A stretch of 64,000 nucleotides of DNA. Origin: Massilibacillus massiliensis (lineage in GTDB: Bacteria; Bacillota; Negativicutes; FLKF01). Within the stretch, counting starts at the first letter, position 1, and every line of letters starts with the position of its first letter. Shown here piece by piece: positions 9,689-18,730 of the stretch. The notes under the pieces are model-generated. The model was not told the origin of the DNA. It ran no database searches and was given only the letters and a program-made list of their open reading frames with translations. The position numbers and the translations under genes were made by a program. The stretch is from positions 3,639,533 to 3,703,532 of the forward strand of contig NZ_LT575483.1 of NCBI RefSeq assembly GCF_900086705.1, written 5' to 3'.

Positions 9689-11149
9689 ATGAAGAAGCGT
9701 TTCATTTTATTGATGTTGGTCAGTTTTATATTTGGTTGCGCGGACATTGGACAGGCAAATGCACTGCCTAAAGCGATTGTAATTCATGACGGAGAAAATG
9801 CAATCAACACGGAGCAGTTTGTCAGGTTTGATCAGGGTGAAGATTTGATTCCGGTAGATGTGCTTCAAGCGCATATCTATAGTAATATGCGTTTAGACGA
9901 GAAGGAAAAGCAGGTTAAAATTAAGTTTTCCTTACCTCGTGTACGATTTGAAGATGCTGCATTTTCTAGAAAATTTTTCTCAAGCACAACATTCTCTTTG
10001 CCATACAAGATGATAGAAGGTCAATCTTATGTTGATAGAGAAGTTGCGGAAAAAATACTTGGTTTTACGAGTGAAGCTGATGAGGAAACAGTAAAAATTT
10101 CTATGAACCAATATAGTTCTTTTAATCCTCGCATTTTAACAGCCAATGAGCGGTTATCTTTAGCGGGACAAAAAATTAATTTGGTTTGGCAGCCTACATT
10201 TGAGGAAAAAACTGATATTACGAAAACTGATAAAATAGAAGGACTCAATGTTGTATCCCCATCATGGTTTGAAATTGTCGCTGAAGACGGTGCAATACGT
10301 AATAAAGCGAGTATACGGTATGTAAAAGATGCACATGAAAGAGGATACCAAGTGTGGGCGCTGATTACCAATAGTTTTGATCCGGATTTAACAAAAAGCG
10401 TTTTACATAATGAGCGGGCAAGGCAAAATGTAATAAAACAGTTAGCTTTATATGTCAGTCTTTATCAGTTGGATGGAATTAATTTAGATTTCGAAAATAT
10501 TTATGATGAGGATAAGGACCAACTTACAGAATTTGTTCAAGAGATTACAGAGACTTTGCATAAGTTGCATGCTAAGGTATCCATTGATGTAACAATTCCT
10601 TCTGGCGTTTCACAATGGTCAGCTTGTTATGATCGTACTGGTTTAGCGAAAAACGTTGATTATGTAATGCTAATGGCATATGATGAACATTGGCGCTCTA
10701 GCCCAATTAGCGGGTCGGTTGCTTCAATTCAGTGGGTTGAAAACGGCGTGCAAAAAACCTTGAAAGATGTTCCGGCAGAAAAATTGGTGTTAGGTGTTCC
10801 TTTTTATATGCGAGAATGGGAAGAAAACTTTGCGGGGCAGAAAACCAATGTTAAAACAATGACAATGGAAATGGCTGAACAAACAATACAAAAATATCAA
10901 TTACAGCCACAGTGGCTACCTGAAAAGGGTCAATATTATTTTGAATATATAGAGAACGGCAAAAAGTATCGTGTATGGCAAGAAGATGAACGATCCATGG
11001 CGTTAAAAGTAGAGTTAGTAAATCGTTATCATTTGGCAGGCCTTGCTGCATGGCGCAGAGGTTTTGAAAAGCAAGAAATCTGGCAAGTCATTGAAAAAGG
11101 CTTAAAAGAGAACCCTGTTGCAGAAATAAAGCAGGATACGAAAAAATAA
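9689..11149 (+). CDS. Exported GH18-domain (chitinase-like/spore-wall type) protein
   Basis: A secreted or surface glycoside hydrolase family 18 protein of 486 residues. The start is ATG 9689, behind GAGAAGGGGG. An N-terminal signal segment MKKRFILLMLVSFIFGC ends in a cysteine that could be lipidated, although the lipobox is weak. Residues of about 25-150 form a copper-amine-oxidase-like or stalk region. The GH18 barrel follows, with the catalytic motif DGINLDFEN (DGxxxDxE type) and later VMLMAYDEHW. Relatives include the spore cortex-associated YaaH/CotE-type hydrolases, so a peptidoglycan or chitin-like target is inferred. It is single and bounded by terminators. Confidence 0.85.
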   Translation: MKKRFILLMLVSFIFGCADIGQANALPKAIVIHDGENAINTEQFVRFDQGEDLIPVDVLQAHIYSNMRLDEKEKQVKIKFSLPRVRFEDAAFSRKFFSSTTFSLPYKMIEGQSYVDREVAEKILGFTSEADEETVKISMNQYSSFNPRILTANERLSLAGQKINLVWQPTFEEKTDITKTDKIEGLNVVSPSWFEIVAEDGAIRNKASIRYVKDAHERGYQVWALITNSFDPDLTKSVLHNERARQNVIKQLALYVSLYQLDGINLDFENIYDEDKDQLTEFVQEITETLHKLHAKVSIDVTIPSGVSQWSACYDRTGLAKNVDYVMLMAYDEHWRSSPISGSVASIQWVENGVQKTLKDVPAEKLVLGVPFYMREWEENFAGQKTNVKTMTMEMAEQTIQKYQLQPQWLPEKGQYYFEYIENGKKYRVWQEDERSMALKVELVNRYHLAGLAAWRRGFEKQEIWQVIEKGLKENPVAEIKQDTKK

Positions 11150-11187
11150 AAAACTCTTACGCGAATAGCTTCGCGTAAGAGTTTTTT
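11150..11187. terminator. Bidirectional terminator between GH18 gene and LysR gene
   Basis: A 16-bp perfect stem AAAACTCTTACGCGAA / TTCGCGTAAGAGTTTT with a tetraloop. It has T runs on both strands and lies between convergent genes. Confidence 0.93.
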
Positions 11188-12076
11188 ATTTCACTTGATT
11201 TTGTAAGGTTAATGTACCTTTGCAGAAATCGATAAAAGATTGTGCTGCACGGGAAATGTAACGATCTTTTTTCCAAGCTAACCCGATATCAACAAAAAGT
11301 GGTTCGCTAAGTGGGATTGTCTTAATACCAGGTGTATCGTGAACAATAAAGTCAATTAGGAAAGCAATTCCCACATCTGAAGCAACTAACCCCTTAATTG
11401 TTTCAATTTGATTAGATTCCAATACGATATTTGGATCAATGTTTGCAGCCTTTAACTTTTGTAATACTAGATTACGCAGGTAAGAGCCTTGTTTTAGCAT
11501 AATAAGATCGGTATTTTCCAGATCTGAAAACGATAATGACGTTTTCTGGGAGAGCTCATTTTGCGGAGGAATACAAGCCATGATTTGGTTGTTTGACATC
11601 GGTAACAATTGTAAATTTGGTGAAGCATCCGTAAGGATAACAATACCAAAATCCAATTCGTCACGTTCTAATTGTTCACGAATTGCCATAGAACCTTCTT
11701 CATATAGATAAATATCTAAGTGAGAATAGCGACGTTGAAAACTTGAAAATATTTTTGGAAACAAATATGCACCGATCATGGAAGGAATACCGATTTTAAT
11801 CGTGCCTTTTTGTAATTGTTTGTAATCATTTACTTCAAGTACCGCATCTTGAATGTTGCGGAGGGCAAGTTCAATACGATTTAAAAATACAGCACCCTCG
11901 GGTGTTAATGATAGCTGTTTTTGACTGCGGTCGAACAATTGTATACCGAGTTCAGCCTCAAGTTTTTTGATAGCAACTGTAATATTTGGTTGAGATACTC
12001 TCAATCTTTCTGCTGCACGTGTAATGTTTTTTAGGCGGCTAGCCATTTGAAAATATTCTAATTGTCTTAATTCCAT
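11186..12076 (-). CDS. LysR-family transcriptional regulator
   Basis: DNA-binding regulator with an N-terminal winged helix-turn-helix (MELRQLEYFQMASRLKNITR onward, including QPNITVAIKKLEAELG) and a C-terminal periplasmic-binding-like effector domain; about 296 residues. The start is placed at 12076 because GGAGAG lies seven bases upstream; the longer frame from 12103 has no Shine-Dalgarno sequence. LysR proteins usually control a divergent gene, but the next plus-strand gene here encodes a spore protein, so the target is unclear. A 14-bp tandem repeat just upstream (12104-12130) may be an operator. The effector is unknown. Confidence 0.9.
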   Translation of the reverse strand: MELRQLEYFQMASRLKNITRAAERLRVSQPNITVAIKKLEAELGIQLFDRSQKQLSLTPEGAVFLNRIELALRNIQDAVLEVNDYKQLQKGTIKIGIPSMIGAYLFPKIFSSFQRRYSHLDIYLYEEGSMAIREQLERDELDFGIVILTDASPNLQLLPMSNNQIMACIPPQNELSQKTSLSFSDLENTDLIMLKQGSYLRNLVLQKLKAANIDPNIVLESNQIETIKGLVASDVGIAFLIDFIVHDTPGIKTIPLSEPLFVDIGLAWKKDRYISRAAQSFIDFCKGTLTLQNQVK

Positions 12077-12103
12077 TTTTTCTCTCCATCTATTTATTAG
12101 CAT

Positions 12104-12130
12104 TTATAATAATCAATTATAATAATCAAT
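12104..12130. repeat. Tandem 14-mer repeat upstream of the LysR gene
   Basis: TTATAATAATCAAT occurs at 12104-12117 and again at 12117-12130. It is followed by the small inverted repeat AATCAATGATT (12125-12135). The position just upstream of the LysR start suggests an autoregulatory binding site, but the very AT-rich context lowers confidence. Confidence 0.45.
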
Positions 12131-12412
12131 GATTATTTAAGTATTATTATATCATATTTTTAACCAATATTATAACATGATATAATTAATTTAATAAAAA
12201 AATAAAAAATTTATAATATTGTGTAAGTTTATCATAAATTACATAATTATGCCACTATTTTTATTATTTCTATTTATGAATAATAAAAATTTTTTTTGTA
12301 AAAAATAAAAAGAATCCTGAATTTCTAAGGAAAAACTTTAAGAATAATATATGACGTTTATGTGTAAACTATAAATGGCGATCCAAAATCAACGAATTGG
12401 AGGCGACTGTTT
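12131..12412. other. AT-rich intergenic region upstream of the spore protein gene
   Basis: Together with the tandem repeat it forms a gap of more than 300 bases, extremely AT-rich, with long A and T tracts. No ORF is supportable. It presumably carries the spore-protein promoter; no sigma-G type element could be identified with confidence. Confidence 0.45.
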
Positions 12413-12595
12413 ATGGCAAAGGTAATGTCTGAAAAAATGAAATATCAGTTGGCGAACGATTTAGGTTTTGGTGACAAAGTTGCAGATGGAGATTGGTCTG
12501 ATGTTACAAGCGGCGAAGTCGGTTCTATGGTTCGGGAAGCGATCAAACGCGGTGAAGATAAAATGACAAAAAATGATCAAGGCAATGCATACTAG
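12413..12595 (+). CDS. Alpha/beta-type small acid-soluble spore protein
   Basis: A 60-residue protein matching the small acid-soluble spore protein pattern known in spore-forming Clostridia and Negativicutes. It has MSEKMKYQLANDLGFGDKV at residues 5-23, where the family has MSE-x-LKYELAKELGFYDTV. A DW segment follows, then GSMVREAIKRGEDKM, where the family has GNMVKRAIEIAEQ. Such proteins coat spore DNA and protect it from UV and heat. GGAGGCGA lies before the ATG and a strong terminator follows, so it is an independent unit. Identification is by recalled family pattern and is fairly secure. It is evidence that the organism is, or recently was, a spore former. Confidence 0.82.
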   Translation: MAKVMSEKMKYQLANDLGFGDKVADGDWSDVTSGEVGSMVREAIKRGEDKMTKNDQGNAY

Positions 12596-12620
12596 TATAC
12601 GTGCCTACTAAAAATCGATA

Positions 12621-12665
12621 AAAACGGCTTCGGGGTATTTACTATCCCGAAGTCGTTTTTATTTT
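12621..12665 (+). terminator. Terminator after the spore protein gene
   Basis: The stem AAAACGGCTTCGGG / CCCGAAGTCGTTTT (one G-U pair) is followed by a T-rich tail. Confidence 0.9.
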
Positions 12666-12771
12666 TAACATTTTTGGCACAGTATGTAGATTCGATAATA
12701 AGATTGCCGATTCGACAGGAAATAGTATAAAATATGTATATGATAAAGTTTGTAGTAAGGGGATTTAATTT

Positions 12772-15700
12772 ATGATTCAAACAGAGCATTGTAAGCTGAC
12801 TCTGCAAGCACTAAAGGGAAAACTTTTAGCAGCGTATGAGTATTTAATGGAAGAGCAGGATCAACAAAATGCTGATAAAATCAAGCAGCTAGCAAGTAAA
12901 CTGATACATAAAGAATTTGCGATTGCTTTTTGTGGTCATTTTTCTGCAGGAAAATCAAGAATGATCAATCGTTTAATTGGAGAAAATCTACTACCTTCAA
13001 GTCCGATTCCGACAAGTGCAAATCTTGTAAAAGTCAAATCGGGGGAATCTTATGCGAAAGTGTTTTTTAAGAATGGAAAACCCCGATTATATCCAGCGCC
13101 TTATGATTATGAAATGGTAAAGAGGTATTGTAAGGACGGCGATCAAATTCAAGAAATTGAGCTGAGTCATGCAAATTCCAAACTGCCGGATCAGGTCGTA
13201 GTCTTGGATACGCCTGGTATTGATTCAGCGGATGATGCACATCGTATTGCTACGGAATCAGCGATTCATCTTGCCGATTTAATTTTTTACGTAATGGATT
13301 ATAATCATGTTCAATCAGAGCTGAATTTTATGTTTACAAAAGAATTGACAGAGGCAGGCAAAGAAGTTTATCTCGTCATTAATCAGATCGATAAGCATTC
13401 TAATCAAGAACTTTCATTTGACACGTTTAAGACGAGTGTGGTACAAGCATTCTCTTCATGGGGCGTTAAACCAGCGGAAGTTTTTTATACTTCATTAAAA
13501 ATAGAAGATCATGAAGAAAATCAATTTTTAAAGTTGCAGTCTTTTTTATTGGAACGTTTGCAAGAAAAAGATACGTTATTACTGGAATCGGTTTTTTATT
13601 CTCTGCAAAAAATTTTAAAAGATCACCTGGAAATAAGAAAAAAAACCGAAGAAGAAAAACTGATACCTGTCAAAGTTATTTTAAGTGAGCTATCTGAACA
13701 AGAACAGGCTGATTTAATCCATACTTATGGAGAGTTGCATGAGCAAGATCGGCAATTACATGACGTGTATGAGAATGCGAAAAGAAATTTTGAAATAGAA
13801 GTCAATAAAATTATGGAAAATGCATATCTAATGCCTTTTGAAACAAGAGCACTTGCACAGGCGTATTTGGAATCGTGTCAGCCGAATTTTAAAGTTGGAC
13901 TGCTGTTTACGAAACAAAAAACGTTAGCTGCAAAGCAAGAAAGATTGACCGTGTTTTATCAGGCGATACTCAAAAAGACAAAATCACAGTTGGAATGGCA
14001 TCTCCGAGAGTTTTTATTGCGGTTTTTAAGAGAAAGACGTATCGAAGATAAAATCCTGCTTGAGAAAGTGCAGAACTTTTCAATTCAGTTTTCTGAGCAA
14101 TTATTAGTTGAAGCCTTAAAAGCAGAAGCGCATATGTCTGGTGAATACGTTTTGAACTACACGGCTGATGTAGCGAATGGTATTAAGCGAATTGCCAAAC
14201 AAATCATTACTGCGCTCAAAACTGAAATGTTGCATCTTTTAGAAAAGAAAAATACAAAAATGCAAGAAAGTTCAGCGAAAAAGATAGAAGCGATGGATCG
14301 GTATATTACAGCAGTAAAAAAAGTAGAAGCGCATAAAGCGGCGATCGAAACAGAAGAAAAAAGACTTGCCATATTGCTGCAGGAGAACAATATGCCGGGT
14401 AAGGATCGATTCGATCTCTTTGTATTGAAGGAAACGGAATATGAAGTAATTCGTGAAGCGCATAGTTACCATACAAAGGCAGAAGAAAATGTAAAGGTGA
14501 TTGACAAACCTTTACATTTACAAGAAAAGAAGACTGCGTTGTCTGCCGAATCTGGGGATCAAATGAAACGTATGGCTCAAAAACTAAAACAGGCGTCTCA
14601 ACTGGTACATGATTTACCAGGTTTCCATAAGCTTGCAGCTGAATTGGCAGAAAAAGCGGAGCGATTAGATCAGCAAGGGTTTACTGTTGCGTTATTTGGT
14701 GCGTTTAGTGCGGGAAAATCTTCTTTCGCAAATGCGTTAATTGGAGAAAGCGTGTTGCCGGTTTCACCGAATCCGATGACGGCGGCAATTAATAAAATTA
14801 AACCAGTCGATGCGATACATCAACATGGAGAGGTCATTGTTAAACTTAAAGCGGCATCTATTATGCTTGCAGATGTGAATCATGCGTTAAAGGCTTTTGA
14901 TGTTCAGGCCCCAAATTTGACAGCGGCAAAGCAGCAAATAGAAAAACTTCATGAAAATTTGCAGGACTTAAATGCGGGGGAAAAGAGAAATTATGCTTTC
15001 TTACAGGCGTTTATCCGTGGCTATCATGTTTTTGTAAATCAATTAGGCTCGGTAATTCAGACAACGGTTGATGTATTTGGTGAATATGTTGCGATGGAAG
15101 AAAAATCTTGTTTTGTTGAGTCGATTGATCTTTATTATGATTGTGCGTTAACTCGTAAGGGGATTACATTAGTTGACACCCCGGGCGCTGATTCAATCAA
15201 TGCCCGTCATACAGGCGTAGCGTTTGATTTTATTAAAAATTCGGATGCAATTTTGTTTGTGACGTATTATAATCATGCATTTTCAAAAGCGGATCGAGAA
15301 TTTGTTATTCAACTTGGAAGAGTAAAAGAATCCTTTCAGTTAGATAAAATGTTTTTTATGATCAACGCCATCGATTTAGCGGAGCATGAGGAAGAAAAAG
15401 AAACGGTTATTGCATATGTGCGTGGACAGTTAATTGAGTATGGTGTGCGAAATCCACATTTATACCCGATATCGAGTTTAGCAGCATTGCAGGAAAAATT
15501 GAAAAAAGAGACAGGTGCTAATTCAGGCATGTCTGTTTTTGAGGAAGCTTTTTATCATTTTATTACCAATGATTTAGCAAATCTTGCGTCCAAATCATCG
15601 GAAAAAGAATTGCAGCGCGTTTGTCAATTGGTAGAAAAACTCATAGAACATACACAGGAAGATGTTGCAGTTAAACAGAAAAAACGGATGCATATTGAAG

Positions 15701-16431
15701 CTGAAAAAGCCAGCATTCATGCAATTTTTACGCAGCAGAGTACACAGGATTTAAATCGACGTTTACAGCAAGAAAGTGAAGAATTGATTTATTATATCAA
15801 GCAACGTGTCTTTTTAAGGTTTAATGACTTTTTTAAAGAAGCATTCAATCCGGCAGTATTGCGTGATGATGGTCGCGATATGAAAAAAGTTCTGCAGTAT
15901 GCACTTGATGAATTGATTGCTCAAATTGGATTTGATTTTGCGCAAGAAATGAGAGCGACGACGGTAAGACTGGATCGGTTTGCTGAGAAAATTTCAGTAC
16001 AGTATCAAACTACACTTAGTGATACACTTCGAGAGATCAATGAAGACCTGTCTTTCTCATTGTTTGAATTACAAAATCATGAAAAAATAGAATTTGAAGC
16101 AGCGTTTAAGGAGCTTCCAAGTGGGATGTTTACAAAAGCGTTGTCTTTCTTTAAAAATTCAAAAGCATTCTTTGAAAAAAATCAAAGCAAAGGGATGCGT
16201 GATGAACTATATAATGTGCTTAGCGTAGCTGCAGATACGTATTTGCAGCATGAACAGGAACGAATACAGAGATTGTATGAAAAGAATATGGAAAATGCAT
16301 TTAATAATATCATTTTGCATATGACAGCACAGACCGATGACTTTTATCTAAGTTTGTTCTCTGCTTTAGATGGTGGCATTTCTGCTGAACAATTAATCGA
16401 AGTCCGGCAAAATTTAAAAAACATAAGTTGA
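12772..16431 (+). CDS. Double-headed bacterial dynamin-like GTPase (DynA-like)
   Basis: A 1219-residue protein with two dynamin-type GTPase modules in tandem. The first P-loop is GHFSAGKS (about 55-62) with a G3 DTPGIDSADDAH; the second is GAFSAGKSS (about 642-650) with a G3 DTPGADSINARH near 800. Each GTPase is followed by long helical, coiled-coil-rich stalk segments. Size and duplicated layout match Bacillus DynA (YpbR), a membrane-binding protein that tethers and fuses membranes and helps resist phage and pore-forming agents. A membrane remodelling role here is inferred. AAGGGGA precedes the ATG. It appears monocistronic, with no partner dynamin beside it. Confidence 0.88.
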   Translation: MIQTEHCKLTLQALKGKLLAAYEYLMEEQDQQNADKIKQLASKLIHKEFAIAFCGHFSAGKSRMINRLIGENLLPSSPIPTSANLVKVKSGESYAKVFFKNGKPRLYPAPYDYEMVKRYCKDGDQIQEIELSHANSKLPDQVVVLDTPGIDSADDAHRIATESAIHLADLIFYVMDYNHVQSELNFMFTKELTEAGKEVYLVINQIDKHSNQELSFDTFKTSVVQAFSSWGVKPAEVFYTSLKIEDHEENQFLKLQSFLLERLQEKDTLLLESVFYSLQKILKDHLEIRKKTEEEKLIPVKVILSELSEQEQADLIHTYGELHEQDRQLHDVYENAKRNFEIEVNKIMENAYLMPFETRALAQAYLESCQPNFKVGLLFTKQKTLAAKQERLTVFYQAILKKTKSQLEWHLREFLLRFLRERRIEDKILLEKVQNFSIQFSEQLLVEALKAEAHMSGEYVLNYTADVANGIKRIAKQIITALKTEMLHLLEKKNTKMQESSAKKIEAMDRYITAVKKVEAHKAAIETEEKRLAILLQENNMPGKDRFDLFVLKETEYEVIREAHSYHTKAEENVKVIDKPLHLQEKKTALSAESGDQMKRMAQKLKQASQLVHDLPGFHKLAAELAEKAERLDQQGFTVALFGAFSAGKSSFANALIGESVLPVSPNPMTAAINKIKPVDAIHQHGEVIVKLKAASIMLADVNHALKAFDVQAPNLTAAKQQIEKLHENLQDLNAGEKRNYAFLQAFIRGYHVFVNQLGSVIQTTVDVFGEYVAMEEKSCFVESIDLYYDCALTRKGITLVDTPGADSINARHTGVAFDFIKNSDAILFVTYYNHAFSKADREFVIQLGRVKESFQLDKMFFMINAIDLAEHEEEKETVIAYVRGQLIEYGVRNPHLYPISSLAALQEKLKKETGANSGMSVFEEAFYHFITNDLANLASKSSEKELQRVCQLVEKLIEHTQEDVAVKQKKRMHIEAEKASIHAIFTQQSTQDLNRRLQQESEELIYYIKQRVFLRFNDFFKEAFNPAVLRDDGRDMKKVLQYALDELIAQIGFDFAQEMRATTVRLDRFAEKISVQYQTTLSDTLREINEDLSFSLFELQNHEKIEFEAAFKELPSGMFTKALSFFKNSKAFFEKNQSKGMRDELYNVLSVAADTYLQHEQERIQRLYEKNMENAFNNIILHMTAQTDDFYLSLFSALDGGISAEQLIEVRQNLKNIS

Positions 16432-16733
16432 AAAGACTTGAAAAAACCGTAAAAATGGTATTAATTTGAATTTTTATAGGTATATAGTTCGAATAATGTT
16501 AAATTTTGCAGGATAATTAAAATAAATAGCGTATTTGTTATCTTATAACATATTTCTATTTGAAGTAGGTTAGATATTTTTAAGGATAAAAATATAAGGT
16601 TAAGGGGCTAACGGTTTTATCTTGATAATATTAGGATTAAATGCCTATGTTATTTATCTCGATCTTTATAGACAATAGTAAATATAGAATGATAAAATTT
16701 AGTTAGTTTTTCAAGCAGAGGAGGACATTTATT
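16432..16733. other. Intergenic region upstream of motA
   Basis: 302 bases with no ORF. It should contain the motAB promoter; I could not identify a convincing flagellar sigma-28 site. GAGGAGGAC is the motA Shine-Dalgarno sequence at the end. No riboswitch match was recognised. Confidence 0.4.
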
Positions 16734-17519
16734 TTGGAAAAATCAACAGCAATTGGTGCGGTTTTAGGTGTAATTTCAATCTTTGTAGGAATGGTTCTTA
16801 AAGGTGCTCCATTGTCGGCATTAAATAATCCAGCGGCATTCTTGATTATTATTGGTGGTACAATTTCATGCCTGACCACTGCTCACACTATGGAGCAGGT
16901 AAAAATGATACCGACATTATTTAAGAAGGCATTTAAGGCACCTGATACGAGACCAAAAGCGGAATTGTTAAAATTATTTGTTGAATTGTCACAAATTGCG
17001 AGACGTGAAGGGATTTTGGCACTTGAAAATAAAGTTTCGGAAATTCAAGATCCATTTTTTAAAAGTGGTTTGAATATGGTAATTGATGGGATGGATCCGG
17101 AATTTGTTAGCGATGTACTTGATGCCGAGTTAGAAGTAATGGAACAACGCCATAGAGAAGGTGCAGCAATCTTTATTCAAGGTGGTACATATGCACCGAC
17201 GTTGGGTGTTTTAGGTGCGGTGGTCGGTTTGGTTGCTGCGCTTGGGAATTTGAATGATATTGATAAACTTGGTCATTCTATTGCAGCCGCATTTATTGCA
17301 ACATTACTGGGGATTTACACTGGTTATGTTGTATGGCTTCCTTTTGCGAATAAATTAAAAATGTTGTCAGCTGTGGAAATTGCTGAAAAGCGTATGATTA
17401 TTGAAGGCGTATTATCGTTGCAAGCAGGTGATTCACCAACTGCGATCGAAGCTAAATTAATGGTATTTATTCCTCAAAGAGAACGTGATTTAATAAAAGC
17501 TGACAAAGAGAGGGCATAG
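16734..17519 (+). CDS. motA: Flagellar motor stator protein MotA
   Basis: A 261-residue inner-membrane stator subunit. The N-terminal TM pair (AIGAVLGVISIFVGMVLKG and NPAAFLIIIGGTISC) is followed by a large cytoplasmic loop with charged residues that contacts the rotor. Two more TM helices follow, including QGGTYAPTLGVLGAVVGLV, which lines the ion channel. The start is TTG with GAGGAGGAC upstream; no better start exists. It pairs with MotB, four bases downstream, to form the proton- or sodium-driven stator. It implies a flagellated cell. Confidence 0.95.
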   Translation: MEKSTAIGAVLGVISIFVGMVLKGAPLSALNNPAAFLIIIGGTISCLTTAHTMEQVKMIPTLFKKAFKAPDTRPKAELLKLFVELSQIARREGILALENKVSEIQDPFFKSGLNMVIDGMDPEFVSDVLDAELEVMEQRHREGAAIFIQGGTYAPTLGVLGAVVGLVAALGNLNDIDKLGHSIAAAFIATLLGIYTGYVVWLPFANKLKMLSAVEIAEKRMIIEGVLSLQAGDSPTAIEAKLMVFIPQRERDLIKADKERA

Positions 17520-17522
17520 GTT

Positions 17523-18281
17523 ATGGCTAGGAAGAAAAGACATGCACCTCATGAAGAACATATTAGTGAAGCCTGGCTGGTTCCTTACGCTGATATTTTA
17601 ACTTTACTTCTGGCATTATTTATTGTATTGTTTGCGGTGTCGCAAACGGATCAGAAAAAAGTAGACGAAATGGCGCAAGCATTCAGTGCTGCTTTTAACA
17701 CTGGTGGTCCTTCTATGTTTGATAAGGCGGGTCCAAGTGCTGGACAAACAACAGATCTTTCCTCTACTTCGGCGCAAACCCAAGCTTATTTGGCCGAAAA
17801 TGAGCAATTGAGTCAAGCAAAAGAAGTGCTTGATCAAATGATCAAGGAACAAAATCTTGGTGATGAATTAAGTACAGCGCTTACGGATGAAGGATTATCG
17901 ATTAGAATTAAGGAGAAAGCATTGTTTCCGTCAGGAAGTGCAACTTTGCTCGCGCATTCTATGGAATTAGGGAAACCGATTGCAGCATTATTAGCAAGCG
18001 TGCCGCAAAAAGTTATTATTTCTGGGCATACTGATAATGTACCAATCGCGAATTCAACTTTTCCGTCGAATTGGGATTTAAGTGCGCAGCGTTCACTTAA
18101 TTTTATGAAATTTATTCTAACACAAGGTAATTTAAATCCAGCACGTTTTAGTACTGTAGGGCACGGGGAATTTCGACCAATTGCTTCTAATGATACAGAA
18201 GAAGGTCGAGCGCAAAATAGACGTGTTGAAATCTTAATCTTGCGTAATTATCAGTCAAATAATATGAAATCAATTCAGTAA
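17523..18281 (+). CDS. motB: Flagellar motor stator protein MotB
   Basis: A 252-residue partner of MotA. A single N-terminal TM helix contains the ion-carrying aspartate in LVPYADILTLLLALFIVLFA (Asp24). A linker and plug region follow. The C-terminal OmpA-like peptidoglycan-binding domain carries the motifs SGHTDNVPI, NWDLSAQRS and RAQNRRVEI. The ATG is four bases after the motA stop codon, indicating a bicistronic operon; a perfect terminator hairpin follows. Ion specificity (H+ or Na+) cannot be settled by eye. Confidence 0.95.
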   Translation: MARKKRHAPHEEHISEAWLVPYADILTLLLALFIVLFAVSQTDQKKVDEMAQAFSAAFNTGGPSMFDKAGPSAGQTTDLSSTSAQTQAYLAENEQLSQAKEVLDQMIKEQNLGDELSTALTDEGLSIRIKEKALFPSGSATLLAHSMELGKPIAALLASVPQKVIISGHTDNVPIANSTFPSNWDLSAQRSLNFMKFILTQGNLNPARFSTVGHGEFRPIASNDTEEGRAQNRRVEILILRNYQSNNMKSIQ

Positions 18282-18288
18282 ATTAAGA

Positions 18289-18326
18289 AGAGCTGTTGCA
18301 GATACATTGCAACAGCTCTAGTTTTT
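18289..18326 (+). terminator. Terminator after motAB
   Basis: A 12-bp perfect stem AGAGCTGTTGCA / TGCAACAGCTCT with a seven-base loop and a following T tract. It excludes the upstream in-frame starts suggested for acpS. Confidence 0.9.
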
Positions 18327-18349
18327 ATAAAGTTTGTAGGAGGTTTTGT

Positions 18350-18730
18350 ATGATTATCGGAACCGGTATTGATATCGTTGAGATCGATCGAATTGAAAAA
18401 GCTTTGCAAAATCCGCGGTTTATCGAAAGGGTTTTTACTACAAAAGAGATAATATATTGTAAGAGTAGAGGTGCGCAGGCAAGTGCATCGTATGCTGCAC
18501 GTTTTGCGGGAAAAGAAGCGGTTCTTAAAGCTTTTGGGACAGGCTTGCGTGGAGGAAGTTTACTTGATATAGAGATTTTACCAAATGAAAAAGGCTGTCC
18601 TCAAGTTCGTTTATATCGTTATTTTTCAGATAAAGCAAAACAAATTGGTGTAACTCATATTTATATTTCATTGAGTCATGCACGTATGTATGCTACGGCG
18701 CAGGCTATTTTTTGGGGGGATATAGATTGA
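18350..18730 (+). CDS. acpS: Holo-[acyl-carrier-protein] synthase
   Basis: 4'-phosphopantetheinyl transferase that activates acyl carrier protein for fatty acid synthesis. It has 126 residues from ATG 18350, which follows GGAGG; the longer frame from 18296 would run through the motAB terminator. Motifs are [16 protein letters not shown] (Mg/CoA site) and [19 protein letters not shown]. Its stop codon overlaps the TTG start of the hydrate-repair gene, so the two are translationally coupled. Confidence 0.96.
   Translation: MIIGTGIDIVEIDRIEKALQNPRFIERVFTTKEIIYCKSRGAQASASYAARFAGKEAVLKAFGTGLRGGSLLDIEILPNEKGCPQVRLYRYFSDKAKQIGVTHIYISLSHARMYATAQAIFWGDID

Noticed and set aside
16432-16733. Possible riboswitch upstream of motA
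   Set aside because: The region was read for cyclic-di-GMP and other riboswitch cores; no conserved core matched.
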